Below are positions 31,845-40,634 of a DNA stretch of 64,000 bases, piece after piece. The DNA is taken from assembly GCA_020638495.1 (NCBI GenBank), contig JACKIN010000001.1, positions 768,752-832,751 on the forward strand, in the 5' to 3' direction. The DNA comes from Geminicoccaceae bacterium (GTDB taxonomy: Bacteria; Pseudomonadota; Alphaproteobacteria; Geminicoccales; Geminicoccaceae). Each line of letters opens with the position of its first letter. Within the stretch, counting starts at the first letter, position 1. Under the pieces are notes generated by a model that saw only the letters and a list, made by a program, of their open reading frames with translations, ran no database searches and was not told the DNA's origin. The translations under genes were made by a program, and so were the position numbers.

Positions 31845-33207
31845 GGGTCCCCTCCTCGCTCAGCACTTCCTGGACCTCGAACATCGAGATCATCGGAAGC
31901 AGGCGCACGAACAGGAAGAACAGAAAGAAGAACAGCCCGATGGTGCCGGCGAACAGCGACCAGTCCCAGAAGGATGGCCAGTAGACCTGCCAGGCGGACG
32001 GCAGGAAGTCGCGGTAGAGCGCGGTGGTCAACAGCATGAATCGCTCCGTCCACATGCCGAAGGTCACGAGCCCGGCGATCACGGCGAGGAGCCAGACCCG
32101 CCGCCGCACGGCCGGGAACCAGAGCGGCTGGATCGCGAGCACGTTGCATGCGATGGTCGCCCAATAGGCCCAGGCATAGTCGCCCCAGAGACGATCGAGC
32201 ATCGTCTGGCGCTCGAACGGATCGCCCGAGTACCAGGCGTGGAAGGTCTCGAAAACGTAGCCGTAGCTGGTCATCAAGCCGGTCGCGAGAACCAGCTTGG
32301 CGAGGATGTCGAGGTGGCGGGGGGTCACCAGATCGTAAAAGGCGAAGGTGGCACGCAGCGTGATCGAGATCAGCAGCACCACCGCGAAACCCTCGAAGAC
32401 CGCGCCGAGGACGAAGTAGACGGGAAAGATCGTGCTGTGCCAGCCGGGCTCGAGGCCGACGGCGAACAGCAGGCTTACACCACTGTGCACCGAGACCACG
32501 AGCGGCACGCCGATGCCGGCACAGATCCAGTAGCTCACCTGCCAGCGCTTCCAGTGCCGCGCCGAACCTCGCCAGCCGAGCGCCAGCAGGCCGTAGAGCA
32601 CCTGGGGTGCGCGCCTTGTCGCGCGGTCGCGCATCGAGCCGAGATCGGGGATTAGGCCAACATACCAGAAGGTCACCGAGACGACGAGATACGTGCCCAC
32701 GGCGAAGACGTCCCACTCGAGCGGGCTCTTGAACTGCGGCCACACGGTCATCGTGTCGGGATACGGTATCAACCAGTAGAACAGCCACGGCCGACCGAGG
32801 TGGAGGATCGGGTACATGCCGGCCATCAGCACCGCGAACACGGTCATCGCCTCGGCGAAGCGATTGAGAGAGTTGCGCCAGCCCTGGTTCATCAGCAGCA
32901 GCAGCGCCGAGATCAGCGTGCCGGCATGGCCCATGCCGATCCACCACACGTAGTTGGCGATCGCGAGCCCCCATGGCACCGGCATCTGGATCCCCCAGAC
33001 GCCGACCCCGCCCCAGAACAGCCAGAGCACGGAAACCGCCCACACGACGACGAAGACGCTGCAGACGGCAAAGCCGATGCGCCACTGCCGGGGATGCGGG
33101 TAGTCGAGCGGAATCAGCGCGACTTGCCGGCCGACGGCACGATAGCTCAGATGGCGCGGCAGGATATCGCTACGTCGACGTCTCACATCCTGTGCGGTCG
33201 TGTCCAT
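31837..33207 (-). CDS. actC: Alternative complex III subunit ActC, NrfD-type quinol-site membrane protein
   Basis: This 456-residue membrane protein has about ten helices. The family features include NYVWWIGMGHAGTLISALLLL (about 85-105), GMYPILHLGRPWLFYWLIPYPD and HAWYSGDPFERQTML. ActC carries the quinol-oxidising site next to the Fe-S subunit ActB. It starts three bases after the actB stop. The C-terminal helix ends in a polar tail (FEVQEVLSEEGTHE). Confidence 0.94.
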   Translation of the reverse strand: MDTTAQDVRRRRSDILPRHLSYRAVGRQVALIPLDYPHPRQWRIGFAVCSVFVVVWAVSVLWLFWGGVGVWGIQMPVPWGLAIANYVWWIGMGHAGTLISALLLLMNQGWRNSLNRFAEAMTVFAVLMAGMYPILHLGRPWLFYWLIPYPDTMTVWPQFKSPLEWDVFAVGTYLVVSVTFWYVGLIPDLGSMRDRATRRAPQVLYGLLALGWRGSARHWKRWQVSYWICAGIGVPLVVSVHSGVSLLFAVGLEPGWHSTIFPVYFVLGAVFEGFAVVLLISITLRATFAFYDLVTPRHLDILAKLVLATGLMTSYGYVFETFHAWYSGDPFERQTMLDRLWGDYAWAYWATIACNVLAIQPLWFPAVRRRVWLLAVIAGLVTFGMWTERFMLLTTALYRDFLPSAWQVYWPSFWDWSLFAGTIGLFFFLFFLFVRLLPMISMFEVQEVLSEEGTHE

Positions 33208-33210
33208 TGC

Positions 33211-36159
33211 TCACGCCGGCTCGGAGCCGCGCCGGCCGGACGGAGCCACCTTGGCGAGGTACGTCGTGCGCGGCCGCACGCCAAGCTCCTCGAGAAGCGC
33301 GTAGTTGCGTGGACTGGCCTTGGCGCGGCGGATCGCGCTGTCCGGGTCGTTGAGGTCGCCGAAGACGATCGCACGCGTCGGACAGGCACCCTGGCAGGCG
33401 GTGACGACCTCGCCATCGCGGATCGCGCGTTCGTCCGTCTTGGCCGCGATCCGCGCCCGACTGATTCGCTGCACGCAATAGGTGCACTTCTCCATGACGC
33501 CGCGGGCGCGCACGGTGACCTCCGGATTGCGTTGCGGCACGCGGCCCTCGCTCTCGCCGCCGGCATAGTCGAAGAAGTTGAAATGGCGCACCTTGTAGGG
33601 GCAGTAGCTGGCGCAGGTCCGGGTGCCGACGCACCGATTGTAGACCATTTGATTGAGCCCCTCGGGTCCGTGCACCGTTGCATTGACCGGGCAGCCGACC
33701 TCGCAGGGAGCTTGCTCGCAATGCATGCACGGCACCGGCTGGAAGTGGGTCTCGGGGTTGCCGGGAGCGCCCTCGTAATAGGTGTCGACGCGCAGCCAGT
33801 GCATCTCCCGGCCCATCGCCACCTGCTCCTTGCCGACCACCGGCACGTTGTTCTCGGCCATGCACGCGACGACGCAGGCATTGCAGCCGATGCAAGTGTC
33901 GAGGTCGATCACCATGCCCCAGCTTTCCTCGGCATAGGGCCAGTCCGGGTAGAGCGAGGGCTCCTCGAACGGTGGCGCCACGGGCGTGCCGGCGCGCACG
34001 GCCTCGGGCGTGGTCTGGCGGATCAGATCATGACCGGCCATGGTGCGGTGGAGCTGCGTCGTGGCCAGCGCAGCCGCCGCGCCCACCGCCTGCAAGGTGA
34101 CGTCATCGAGGCGCCACGGGTCGGCCTCGCGGCGCAGCCGGTAGGCGTCGTAGCCAACGCCGTTGCCTATCCGCCCGGCGAGCTTTCGGCCGTAGCCCAG
34201 ATACAGGGTGACCGTGCGCTCGGCCTGACCGGGCAGGATCCAGACCGGCGCCTCGAGCAGGCGCTCGCCCGCCGAAATCCGCACCCGATCGCCATTGGCG
34301 AGGCGCTGCGCGGCGGCGAGCGCCGGACTGATCGCGGCGACGTTGTCCCAGGTGAGCTTGGACAAGGGTTTGGGCAGCTCCTGCAACCACGGGTTGTTGG
34401 CGAAGCGGCCGTCCCAGATCGACGGATCGGGGCGGAACACCGCCTCGAGCGTGCCCGCCTCCGCTGTGGCGGGTGGCGGCGCGACCTCGATTGGGCGCGG
34501 CGCATCGGTCACCCGCGCGGCGGCGGTCTCGGCGGCGAAGCCGTCGCTCAGCAGCTTGGCCCATCGCGCCTCGAAGCCTTCCTCGCCGAGCATATCGCGC
34601 CAGGTTGTCCGCACCGCGTCATAGGGTGTGACGTCAGGATCGCCCGCCAACGTTGCCAGCAGTTCGGCCTCGGTGTGGCTCGCGTGGAGGGGCCGGATCG
34701 TCGGTTGAAGGATGGTGGCGGTGCCGTCGACCGCTCGGGCGTCGCGCCAGCCCTCGAACGCGTGACACATCGGGATGTGCCAGCGGCTCGCGGCCGCGGT
34801 CTCATCCTGATACTGGCCGAGATGCACGGTGAGCGGCACTTGCCGCAGGAGCGCCGCAAGATCCAGGTCGTCGGGTGCGGTGTAGAGCGGGTTTGTATCG
34901 AGCATCAGCAGGGTGTCGACGGACCCGCCCCGGAGCGCCTCGGCCAGATCCTCGAGGTCGCCGACCCCGTCGGGTTGCCAGGCCGCAGGCTCGGTCAGCT
35001 CGATGGTATGATGCAGCGCACCGAGGCGCTCGTTGATCCGGTAGCCGAGCGCCTGCAGCCGCGGCGGCAGGTGGTGGCCAAGCGCCACCAGTGCGGCCTT
35101 GCCGGCCTGCTCGAGTTCCGCGGATGCCGCGAGCAGCCAGGACCGCAGCCCGAGCGGCAGATCGACCGCCTCGGCGGGTCCGATGCCCAACTGCCGGGCG
35201 AGCGCCACGACCACGGCTTCCACCAGCGCCGAATCCGCCGGCCAGCGCTCGGTGGCCTTGGCGCCGGTCAGGGTCGGGGTGCTCTCGACCGCCAGCAACC
35301 GCATGGCACGCCCCTCCTCGAGCGCGGCCCGCCGGGCATCTGAAAACCCCCGGGCGTTGGCGATCTGCGCCGGGCCGGGCCCGAGTGGATCGGCTTCCAG
35401 CGCGAGCACTGCCCGCGCCCGCTCGAGCCGATAGCGCTGATCCAATGGGCGGCCGAAGGCGAGGAGGCTCGCTGCCTGACGCCTTTGGTCGCCGACCGGT
35501 TCGTGGCGAAACTGCCGCAGCGCCGGAAAACGGTCCTGCAGCCGGCGCAATTGGCGCACCGTGGTCGGCGAGGTGATCGTGCCGCTGAGGATTGCCAGGC
35601 CTTCTCCGCCGCGACGCTCCAGCTCCTGCGCCTTGACCAGGAGATCGCGCTGCGCCTCTGGCCACGGCCGGACTTCGCCCAGATAGGCGGTGGTTCGGGA
35701 ACGGTCTGGGTCGTAGAGGTCGAGCACCGCGGCCTGCGCGAACAGGTCGGTGCCGCCGCGGGTCAGCGGATGCTCCGGGTTGCCTTCCACCTTGATCGGG
35801 CGACCGTCCACGGTCTCGACCAGGAGCGGAATGGCATAGCCATTCAGCAGGCTCGCGGCTGCATAGAGGCGCGGCTCTCCCGCTGCCCCGAATTCGGGCA
35901 TGCCGACATGGGGCAATGCCCGCTCCTCTGGCTGGACCGGATCGCAGCCGCCGAGGCCGGCCAGCGCCAGCGACGCCGCCATGACACGCAGCACCTCGCG
36001 CCGGCTGGCTTGGCCGGGCAGCGGGCCGAGGTCTGGAAGCTCGCGCTCCAGCGCCTCTTCGAGCCTCGCCGGCTCGTCGAGGGCGCGCCAGAGGCGCCGG
36101 CCCTTCTCCTGGTCGAGTTGCCGCGTCAGGGGTCGGTGGATCGCGAGGTGCCTATTCAT
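33211..36159 (-). CDS. actB: Alternative complex III subunit ActB, molybdopterin-like/Fe-S fusion
   Basis: This 982-residue subunit combines an N-terminal molybdopterin-oxidoreductase-like part that lacks the cofactor (about 75-730) with a C-terminal ferredoxin part (about 770-950). The Cys motifs are DTCIGCNACVVAC, CMHCEQAPCEVGC, RCVGTRTCASYC, CTYC and CQGAC. This fits three [4Fe-4S] and one [3Fe-4S] cluster, as known for ActB. A Tat-like lipoprotein signal starts at SRREVLRVM (52-60) and ends with Cys72. The leader before it is unusually long, as in other ActB proteins. ATG 36159 lies two bases after the actA stop; the longer open frame upstream runs into actA. Confidence 0.94.
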   Translation of the reverse strand: MNRHLAIHRPLTRQLDQEKGRRLWRALDEPARLEEALERELPDLGPLPGQASRREVLRVMAASLALAGLGGCDPVQPEERALPHVGMPEFGAAGEPRLYAAASLLNGYAIPLLVETVDGRPIKVEGNPEHPLTRGGTDLFAQAAVLDLYDPDRSRTTAYLGEVRPWPEAQRDLLVKAQELERRGGEGLAILSGTITSPTTVRQLRRLQDRFPALRQFRHEPVGDQRRQAASLLAFGRPLDQRYRLERARAVLALEADPLGPGPAQIANARGFSDARRAALEEGRAMRLLAVESTPTLTGAKATERWPADSALVEAVVVALARQLGIGPAEAVDLPLGLRSWLLAASAELEQAGKAALVALGHHLPPRLQALGYRINERLGALHHTIELTEPAAWQPDGVGDLEDLAEALRGGSVDTLLMLDTNPLYTAPDDLDLAALLRQVPLTVHLGQYQDETAAASRWHIPMCHAFEGWRDARAVDGTATILQPTIRPLHASHTEAELLATLAGDPDVTPYDAVRTTWRDMLGEEGFEARWAKLLSDGFAAETAAARVTDAPRPIEVAPPPATAEAGTLEAVFRPDPSIWDGRFANNPWLQELPKPLSKLTWDNVAAISPALAAAQRLANGDRVRISAGERLLEAPVWILPGQAERTVTLYLGYGRKLAGRIGNGVGYDAYRLRREADPWRLDDVTLQAVGAAAALATTQLHRTMAGHDLIRQTTPEAVRAGTPVAPPFEEPSLYPDWPYAEESWGMVIDLDTCIGCNACVVACMAENNVPVVGKEQVAMGREMHWLRVDTYYEGAPGNPETHFQPVPCMHCEQAPCEVGCPVNATVHGPEGLNQMVYNRCVGTRTCASYCPYKVRHFNFFDYAGGESEGRVPQRNPEVTVRARGVMEKCTYCVQRISRARIAAKTDERAIRDGEVVTACQGACPTRAIVFGDLNDPDSAIRRAKASPRNYALLEELGVRPRTTYLAKVAPSGRRGSEPA

Positions 36160-36161
36160 GG

Positions 36162-36818
36162 TCAGCGGTGACAGATGTAGCAGCTGTCGAGGTGGCGGGG
36201 CTGGATGTCGAGCTCCGCCATGCGCCTTCGACCAAAGGCGGCCCGGTCCGGCGGCGGCTGCCAGTCGAGGTTGAAAACCTGCTCCGGCGGTCGCAGATGC
36301 GGCGCCGGATCGCGGTGACAGTCGAGACAGAAGCGCATGTAGAAGGGCCGGGCCTGATAGATGCGGGTCATTCGATCGACGGGCCCGTGGCACTCGGCGC
36401 AGCCGACACCTCGGGCGACGTGGATCGAATGGTTGAAGTAGACGTAGTCCGGCAGGTCGTGGATGCGGTTCCAGCGCAGCGGCCGGTCGTCGGTGAAGCT
36501 CTGGCGCACCGGGGCCAGCGCTGCCGCGTTGCTCCACAGCTGCGAGTGGCAGGTCATGCAGGTGTGGCTCGGCGGGTAGCCCGCGCTGGCGGCGGTCTCG
36601 ACCTGGTCGTGGCAATAGCGGCAGTCGATGCCGAGCTCGCCCGTATGGTGCTTATGGCTGAAAGGCACCGGCTGCTCCATCGCCACCCCTACGCCGGTGA
36701 GGTAGTCCGATCGAACGAGACCACTCGCCAGCAGCAGCCCGCCGGCGACGAGCCCCGATATGATGATGAGCCCCAACCTGAGATAGGAATCCGCCGCCCG
36801 GGAAAAAACTTGAGCCAT
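36162..36818 (-). CDS. actA: Alternative complex III subunit ActA, pentaheme cytochrome c
   Basis: This 218-residue protein has one N-terminal membrane helix (about 15-37) and five c-type heme motifs in order: CRYCH, CMTCH, CAECH, CLDCH and CYICH. Five hemes and a single anchor match ActA. It receives electrons from the Fe-S subunit and passes them to ActE. ATG 36818 has GGGAGG upstream; a longer start at 36848 is in frame but lacks a good site. It is the first gene of the twelve-gene leftward cluster. Confidence 0.93.
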   Translation of the reverse strand: MAQVFSRAADSYLRLGLIIISGLVAGGLLLASGLVRSDYLTGVGVAMEQPVPFSHKHHTGELGIDCRYCHDQVETAASAGYPPSHTCMTCHSQLWSNAAALAPVRQSFTDDRPLRWNRIHDLPDYVYFNHSIHVARGVGCAECHGPVDRMTRIYQARPFYMRFCLDCHRDPAPHLRPPEQVFNLDWQPPPDRAAFGRRRMAELDIQPRHLDSCYICHR

Positions 36819-36977
36819 CGACCACCGAGCCCTCCCGTGTAGACACACAACGGCTCGCCCCTCGGCAAGTTCCTCTCTCGCGCCTTGTCGATCAGCCGGC
36901 GCGGCGGGTGACGCAGGCGCGGGGAGCGCCGAAAGCAGGCCGAGAGCACGGCCGGGACCTTTCCTTCGCCGACGCGC

Positions 36978-38492
36978 TCAATGCCTGCGCCACAGTAGCG
37001 AGGAAAGCCGGAAGGGCGTCAGCGGATCGAGGATGCGGGTGCCGGGCATGACATGCGTCGGTCCCCGGTCTCGAATACCCAGCCCCTCGAGCCTGCGAGG
37101 ACCGTCATTCAGTCGTTCGATCGCGGCGATGATGGAGCCTGTGGATCGGGCTGCTTCGGCGAACGCCCCGGCAGTCTTGCCGAGGTGCTCCGCAATCACG
37201 CGGTTGCGGACGGCACGAATGCCGGCGGCCGTGCGCTGCTCGCCGGCCTCGAGGGCCATGTCGCATTCGGCATCGAGCCCCATCGAGCGGCGGTTGAGGT
37301 TGGACGAGCCGATCTTCAAGAACTGGTCGTCGACGACGAGCAGCTTCGAGTGAACGAGAATTTCGACCTGGCTGGAGCCACGAACGACGGGGCAGTATGC
37401 GCGAAAGCGGCCGTGCCTGTCGGCGCGGCGGAGGCGCCTGACCAGTCGGTCGCGGTTGTTCCCCATGACCCATTTCTCGATGACGCCGCGTGCAGCCCGG
37501 CTGACGACCACGACGATCTCGGGCCCGCCTTCTCGCGCCAGATGTCTCGCCAGAACGTCTGCAATCCGGGGTTCGGCGAAGTACTGCGTTTCGATGTATA
37601 TCCGACTCTTCGCCGCGACGAGAGCGTCGAGAACGAGCGTCTCCACCTCGCGGACCTCGGGCGCACCGTTATAGGCCGGCGCCGTTCGCGCCACAGCCAT
37701 GGGAACATTCTCGAAATCGGGCTCCACGTCAGACGGCCAAGGGTCGAGCGAACTCGTCGAGGATGTGATGGTCTCGCCGGTCACCACTCGCCAGCGCTCC
37801 CGAGCGATCCGACAGACAGCTTGCGCGGCCGCACCATCGATCATCCACTGCAGGTCATGAACCGGTCGGTAGGCGCCGCCGTCGGGGCTGGTGCGGCCGC
37901 CGTCGTTCGGGGCGTGGCGGGTCGTGTCCCAGCGTTCGACCGTCAGGTCGATCCCGCCGACGAAGGCGATGGAATCGACGCAGACGATCTTCTGATGCTG
38001 CGCCGCGTAGATCGGGTGCAGGCTGTCCAGCGCGACCCGGATGCGGGGATGCTCATGCCAGGAGGCGCCGAACAGCAAGGGAGCGGTCGCGCCAGGCGAA
38101 TGCACGGTCGCCAGGTTCCAGACCAGCACGCGCACCTCGAGGGTCGGCCGCTCCTCCACCAACGCGCGCAGGAAATTGCCGAGTTGTTCCGACTGCCGCG
38201 AGTCCGGGTGGAGGGCGATGCCGGCGTCGAAATCCCACCCGAGGATCAGCACCGAGCGTTCGGCCTTCCTGAGGACGCTGTGCAGGGCAGCAAAGTACCG
38301 GGCAGCGTCCACGATAACAGCGGCACGCCGCGCGGCCGCGATCGTGCCGCAGTTGCGTCCGACACGGAGGATGGGTCCCGCGTGTGGACGGATCGAACAG
38401 CCGCCACCGCGTTGCTTCATGTGAGTTCTCGCCGCTTTCAGCACGCCGGCCGACGGGAGCCGGCGAGCCGGCTCGCTTTCGGGCAACGTCAT
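36978..38492 (-). CDS. Phospholipase D-like / cardiolipin-synthase-type protein
   Basis: This 504-residue protein has two HxKxxxxD motifs: HQKIVCVDSIAFVGGIDLT near 168 and HSKLLVVDDQFLKIGSSNLNRRS near 390. The second shows the usual GSSN extension. Spacing fits phospholipase D or cardiolipin synthases that lack N-terminal membrane helices. It begins three bases after the katE stop, so it probably shares its transcript. The first 50 residues look unconserved and a later start is possible. It likely acts on membrane phospholipids; the reaction is uncertain. Confidence 0.88.
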   Translation of the reverse strand: MTLPESEPARRLPSAGVLKAARTHMKQRGGGCSIRPHAGPILRVGRNCGTIAAARRAAVIVDAARYFAALHSVLRKAERSVLILGWDFDAGIALHPDSRQSEQLGNFLRALVEERPTLEVRVLVWNLATVHSPGATAPLLFGASWHEHPRIRVALDSLHPIYAAQHQKIVCVDSIAFVGGIDLTVERWDTTRHAPNDGGRTSPDGGAYRPVHDLQWMIDGAAAQAVCRIARERWRVVTGETITSSTSSLDPWPSDVEPDFENVPMAVARTAPAYNGAPEVREVETLVLDALVAAKSRIYIETQYFAEPRIADVLARHLAREGGPEIVVVVSRAARGVIEKWVMGNNRDRLVRRLRRADRHGRFRAYCPVVRGSSQVEILVHSKLLVVDDQFLKIGSSNLNRRSMGLDAECDMALEAGEQRTAAGIRAVRNRVIAEHLGKTAGAFAEAARSTGSIIAAIERLNDGPRRLEGLGIRDRGPTHVMPGTRILDPLTPFRLSSLLWRRH

Positions 38493-38495
38493 GAC

Positions 38496-40595
38496 CTAGA
38501 CCTGCTTGACCGCGGTTTCCCGCGGCCAATGGCGGAGCTTGCGGCAGGCCTCGACAAAGGGCTGGGCGTCGCTGCTCGAGTCGAGCGCGATGCACGCTTC
38601 GTCCAGCGCCTCGAGGATGCCGGCCTTCCGCAGCAGCGGCTCGGCGGCGGGCGAATAGGCGATGAACTTCAGGTGGGCGAAGGCATCGGCTACGAAGTCG
38701 CGGGCCGTCGCCTCGTCGACGAGCTGGGCGCAGCCGGCCTCGGACGGGAGGATCGCCACTGCGTCGAAGAGGACCGAGGGGCCGCCGTCGATCTTCTCGT
38801 CCGCCTCGAGCCAGGTTCCGTCGCTGGCTTCGACGCCGCCCACCATGGGGGCGACGAGCTTCAGCATGGCGCCTTCCTTCTCCAGGGCGGTCTTGAGCGC
38901 GGCGAGGATCTCCGCATCGACGCCATCGGTGACGAGCGCGCCGACCTTGCGCCCGGCGAACGACCGCGGGCCGTTGAGCAGGATGCTGAGGGCTGGTGAC
39001 CTTGCCAGATCGGTGCGCGGCTCGACGGCGGGTGGGGCGGCGTTGGGCAGGCTCTTCAGGCGCAGACCCGCGGCCACCTTCGTGCCCAGATCTTCGTCGA
39101 CGGTGAGCAGGTGGGCCACCATGCGCTCGCGGATCGCCACGGTCTCGACCTTCGAGAGCTCGAAGGTGAACGCCGACACGATATGGTTTTGCTCCACCTC
39201 GGTCTGGCTGCGATAGAACTGGCGTGCCTGGCTGTAGTGGTCGGCGAAGCTTTCCGGGCGCATCCGCAGCTTCTGGCCGCTCACCTCGGCCGGGTAGGTG
39301 CGAAAACCCGTTCTCGGCGCCTCGCGCGGCCCGCCGAACGAGTTCGGCTGATACAGGGCGCGGCCCTTCGGCACCTGCATGCGCATGTGGCCGTCCTGCT
39401 GGAAATTGGCGAACGGGCAGCCGCGCGGACTGTTGACGGGGATCTTGTGGAAGTTCGGGCTGCCGAGCCGCTTGAGCTGGGTGTCGAGATAGGAGAAGTT
39501 GCGACCCTGCAGCAAAGGATCGTCCGTGAAGTCGATGCCGGGCACGACGTTCTGCGTGCAGAAGGCGACCTGCTCGGTCTCGGCGAAGAAGTTGTCGACG
39601 ACCCGGTCGAGCACCATCCGGCCGACCCGCCGGATCGGCAGCACCTCCTCGGGGATGATCTTGGTCGGGTCGAGGACATCGAAGTCGAATTGCTCCGCGA
39701 AGGCCTCGTCGAAGAGCTGCAGCCCCATCTCCCATTCCGGATAGTCGCCCATCTGGATCGCGTCCCAGAGATCGCGACGATGGTAGTCCGGATCTGCGCC
39801 GTTGATCTTCAGCGCCTCGTTCCAGACCACCGACTGCATGCCGGATTTGGGCTTCCAGTGGAACTTGACGAAGGTCGACTTGCCCTCGGCGTCGACCAGC
39901 CGGAAGGTGTGGACGCCGAAGCCCTCCATGAAGCGGAGCGAGCGCGGGATCGTCCGGTCCGACATGATCCAGAGCGCCATGTTGATGCTCTCGGGCGTCA
40001 GCGAGATGAAGTCCCAGAACGTGTCATGCGCCGTCTGCGCCTGCGGGAAGCCGCGATCGGGCTCCTGCTTCGCCGCGTGGACGAGGTCCGGGAACTTGAG
40101 CGCGTCCTGGATGAAGAAGACCGGGATGTTGTTGCCGACGAGGTCCCAGTTGCCCTCCCTCGTGTAGAACTTGACGGCGAAGCCGCGCACGTCGCGGGCG
40201 ATGTCGGCCGAGCCCTTGTTGCCCGCCACGGTCGAGAAGCGGGCGAAAACCTCGGTCTTCTCGCCCTTGCGCTGGAAGAGGTCCGCGCGAGTCACGTCGG
40301 CGAGCGACTCGTAGGTTTCGAAATAGCCGTGGGCACCCATGCCGCGCGCGTGCACGACCCGCTCCGGGATGCGCTCGTGGTCGAAATGGAAGAGCTTCTC
40401 GCGAAAATGGAAATCCTCCATCGCCAGGGGGCCGCGCGGCCCGATCCGCAGCGAGTTCTGGTCGTCCGAAACCGGCACCCCCTGGTTGGTGGTGAGGACC
40501 TCGCCATCGCCGCCAGCTATCTGGTGGTACTCGCCACCGTCGCCGCGCTGCAGCTTCTGGTCCGCGACCTCGATCGCGTCACGCTTCTCGGACAT
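38496..40595 (-). CDS. katE: Catalase HPII, large-subunit clade 2 type
   Basis: This 699-residue enzyme dismutates hydrogen peroxide. The catalytic His is His82 in RVVHARGMGAHG, the catalytic Asn is in WDLVGNNIPVFF, and the proximal heme ligand Tyr is in FSYLDTQLKRLGSPNF. The C-terminal 150 residues form the flavodoxin/GATase-like domain of the large-subunit catalases (about 545-695). The size is slightly under E. coli HPII (753 residues). GAGGA precedes the ATG. It lies 39 bases after paoC and is followed at three bases by the phospholipase D-like gene. Confidence 0.95.
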   Translation of the reverse strand: MSEKRDAIEVADQKLQRGDGGEYHQIAGGDGEVLTTNQGVPVSDDQNSLRIGPRGPLAMEDFHFREKLFHFDHERIPERVVHARGMGAHGYFETYESLADVTRADLFQRKGEKTEVFARFSTVAGNKGSADIARDVRGFAVKFYTREGNWDLVGNNIPVFFIQDALKFPDLVHAAKQEPDRGFPQAQTAHDTFWDFISLTPESINMALWIMSDRTIPRSLRFMEGFGVHTFRLVDAEGKSTFVKFHWKPKSGMQSVVWNEALKINGADPDYHRRDLWDAIQMGDYPEWEMGLQLFDEAFAEQFDFDVLDPTKIIPEEVLPIRRVGRMVLDRVVDNFFAETEQVAFCTQNVVPGIDFTDDPLLQGRNFSYLDTQLKRLGSPNFHKIPVNSPRGCPFANFQQDGHMRMQVPKGRALYQPNSFGGPREAPRTGFRTYPAEVSGQKLRMRPESFADHYSQARQFYRSQTEVEQNHIVSAFTFELSKVETVAIRERMVAHLLTVDEDLGTKVAAGLRLKSLPNAAPPAVEPRTDLARSPALSILLNGPRSFAGRKVGALVTDGVDAEILAALKTALEKEGAMLKLVAPMVGGVEASDGTWLEADEKIDGGPSVLFDAVAILPSEAGCAQLVDEATARDFVADAFAHLKFIAYSPAAEPLLRKAGILEALDEACIALDSSSDAQPFVEACRKLRHWPRETAVKQV

Positions 40596-40634
40596 GGATT
40601 TCCTCCTCGACAGGGTTGAAGGAATGGAGTGAAT

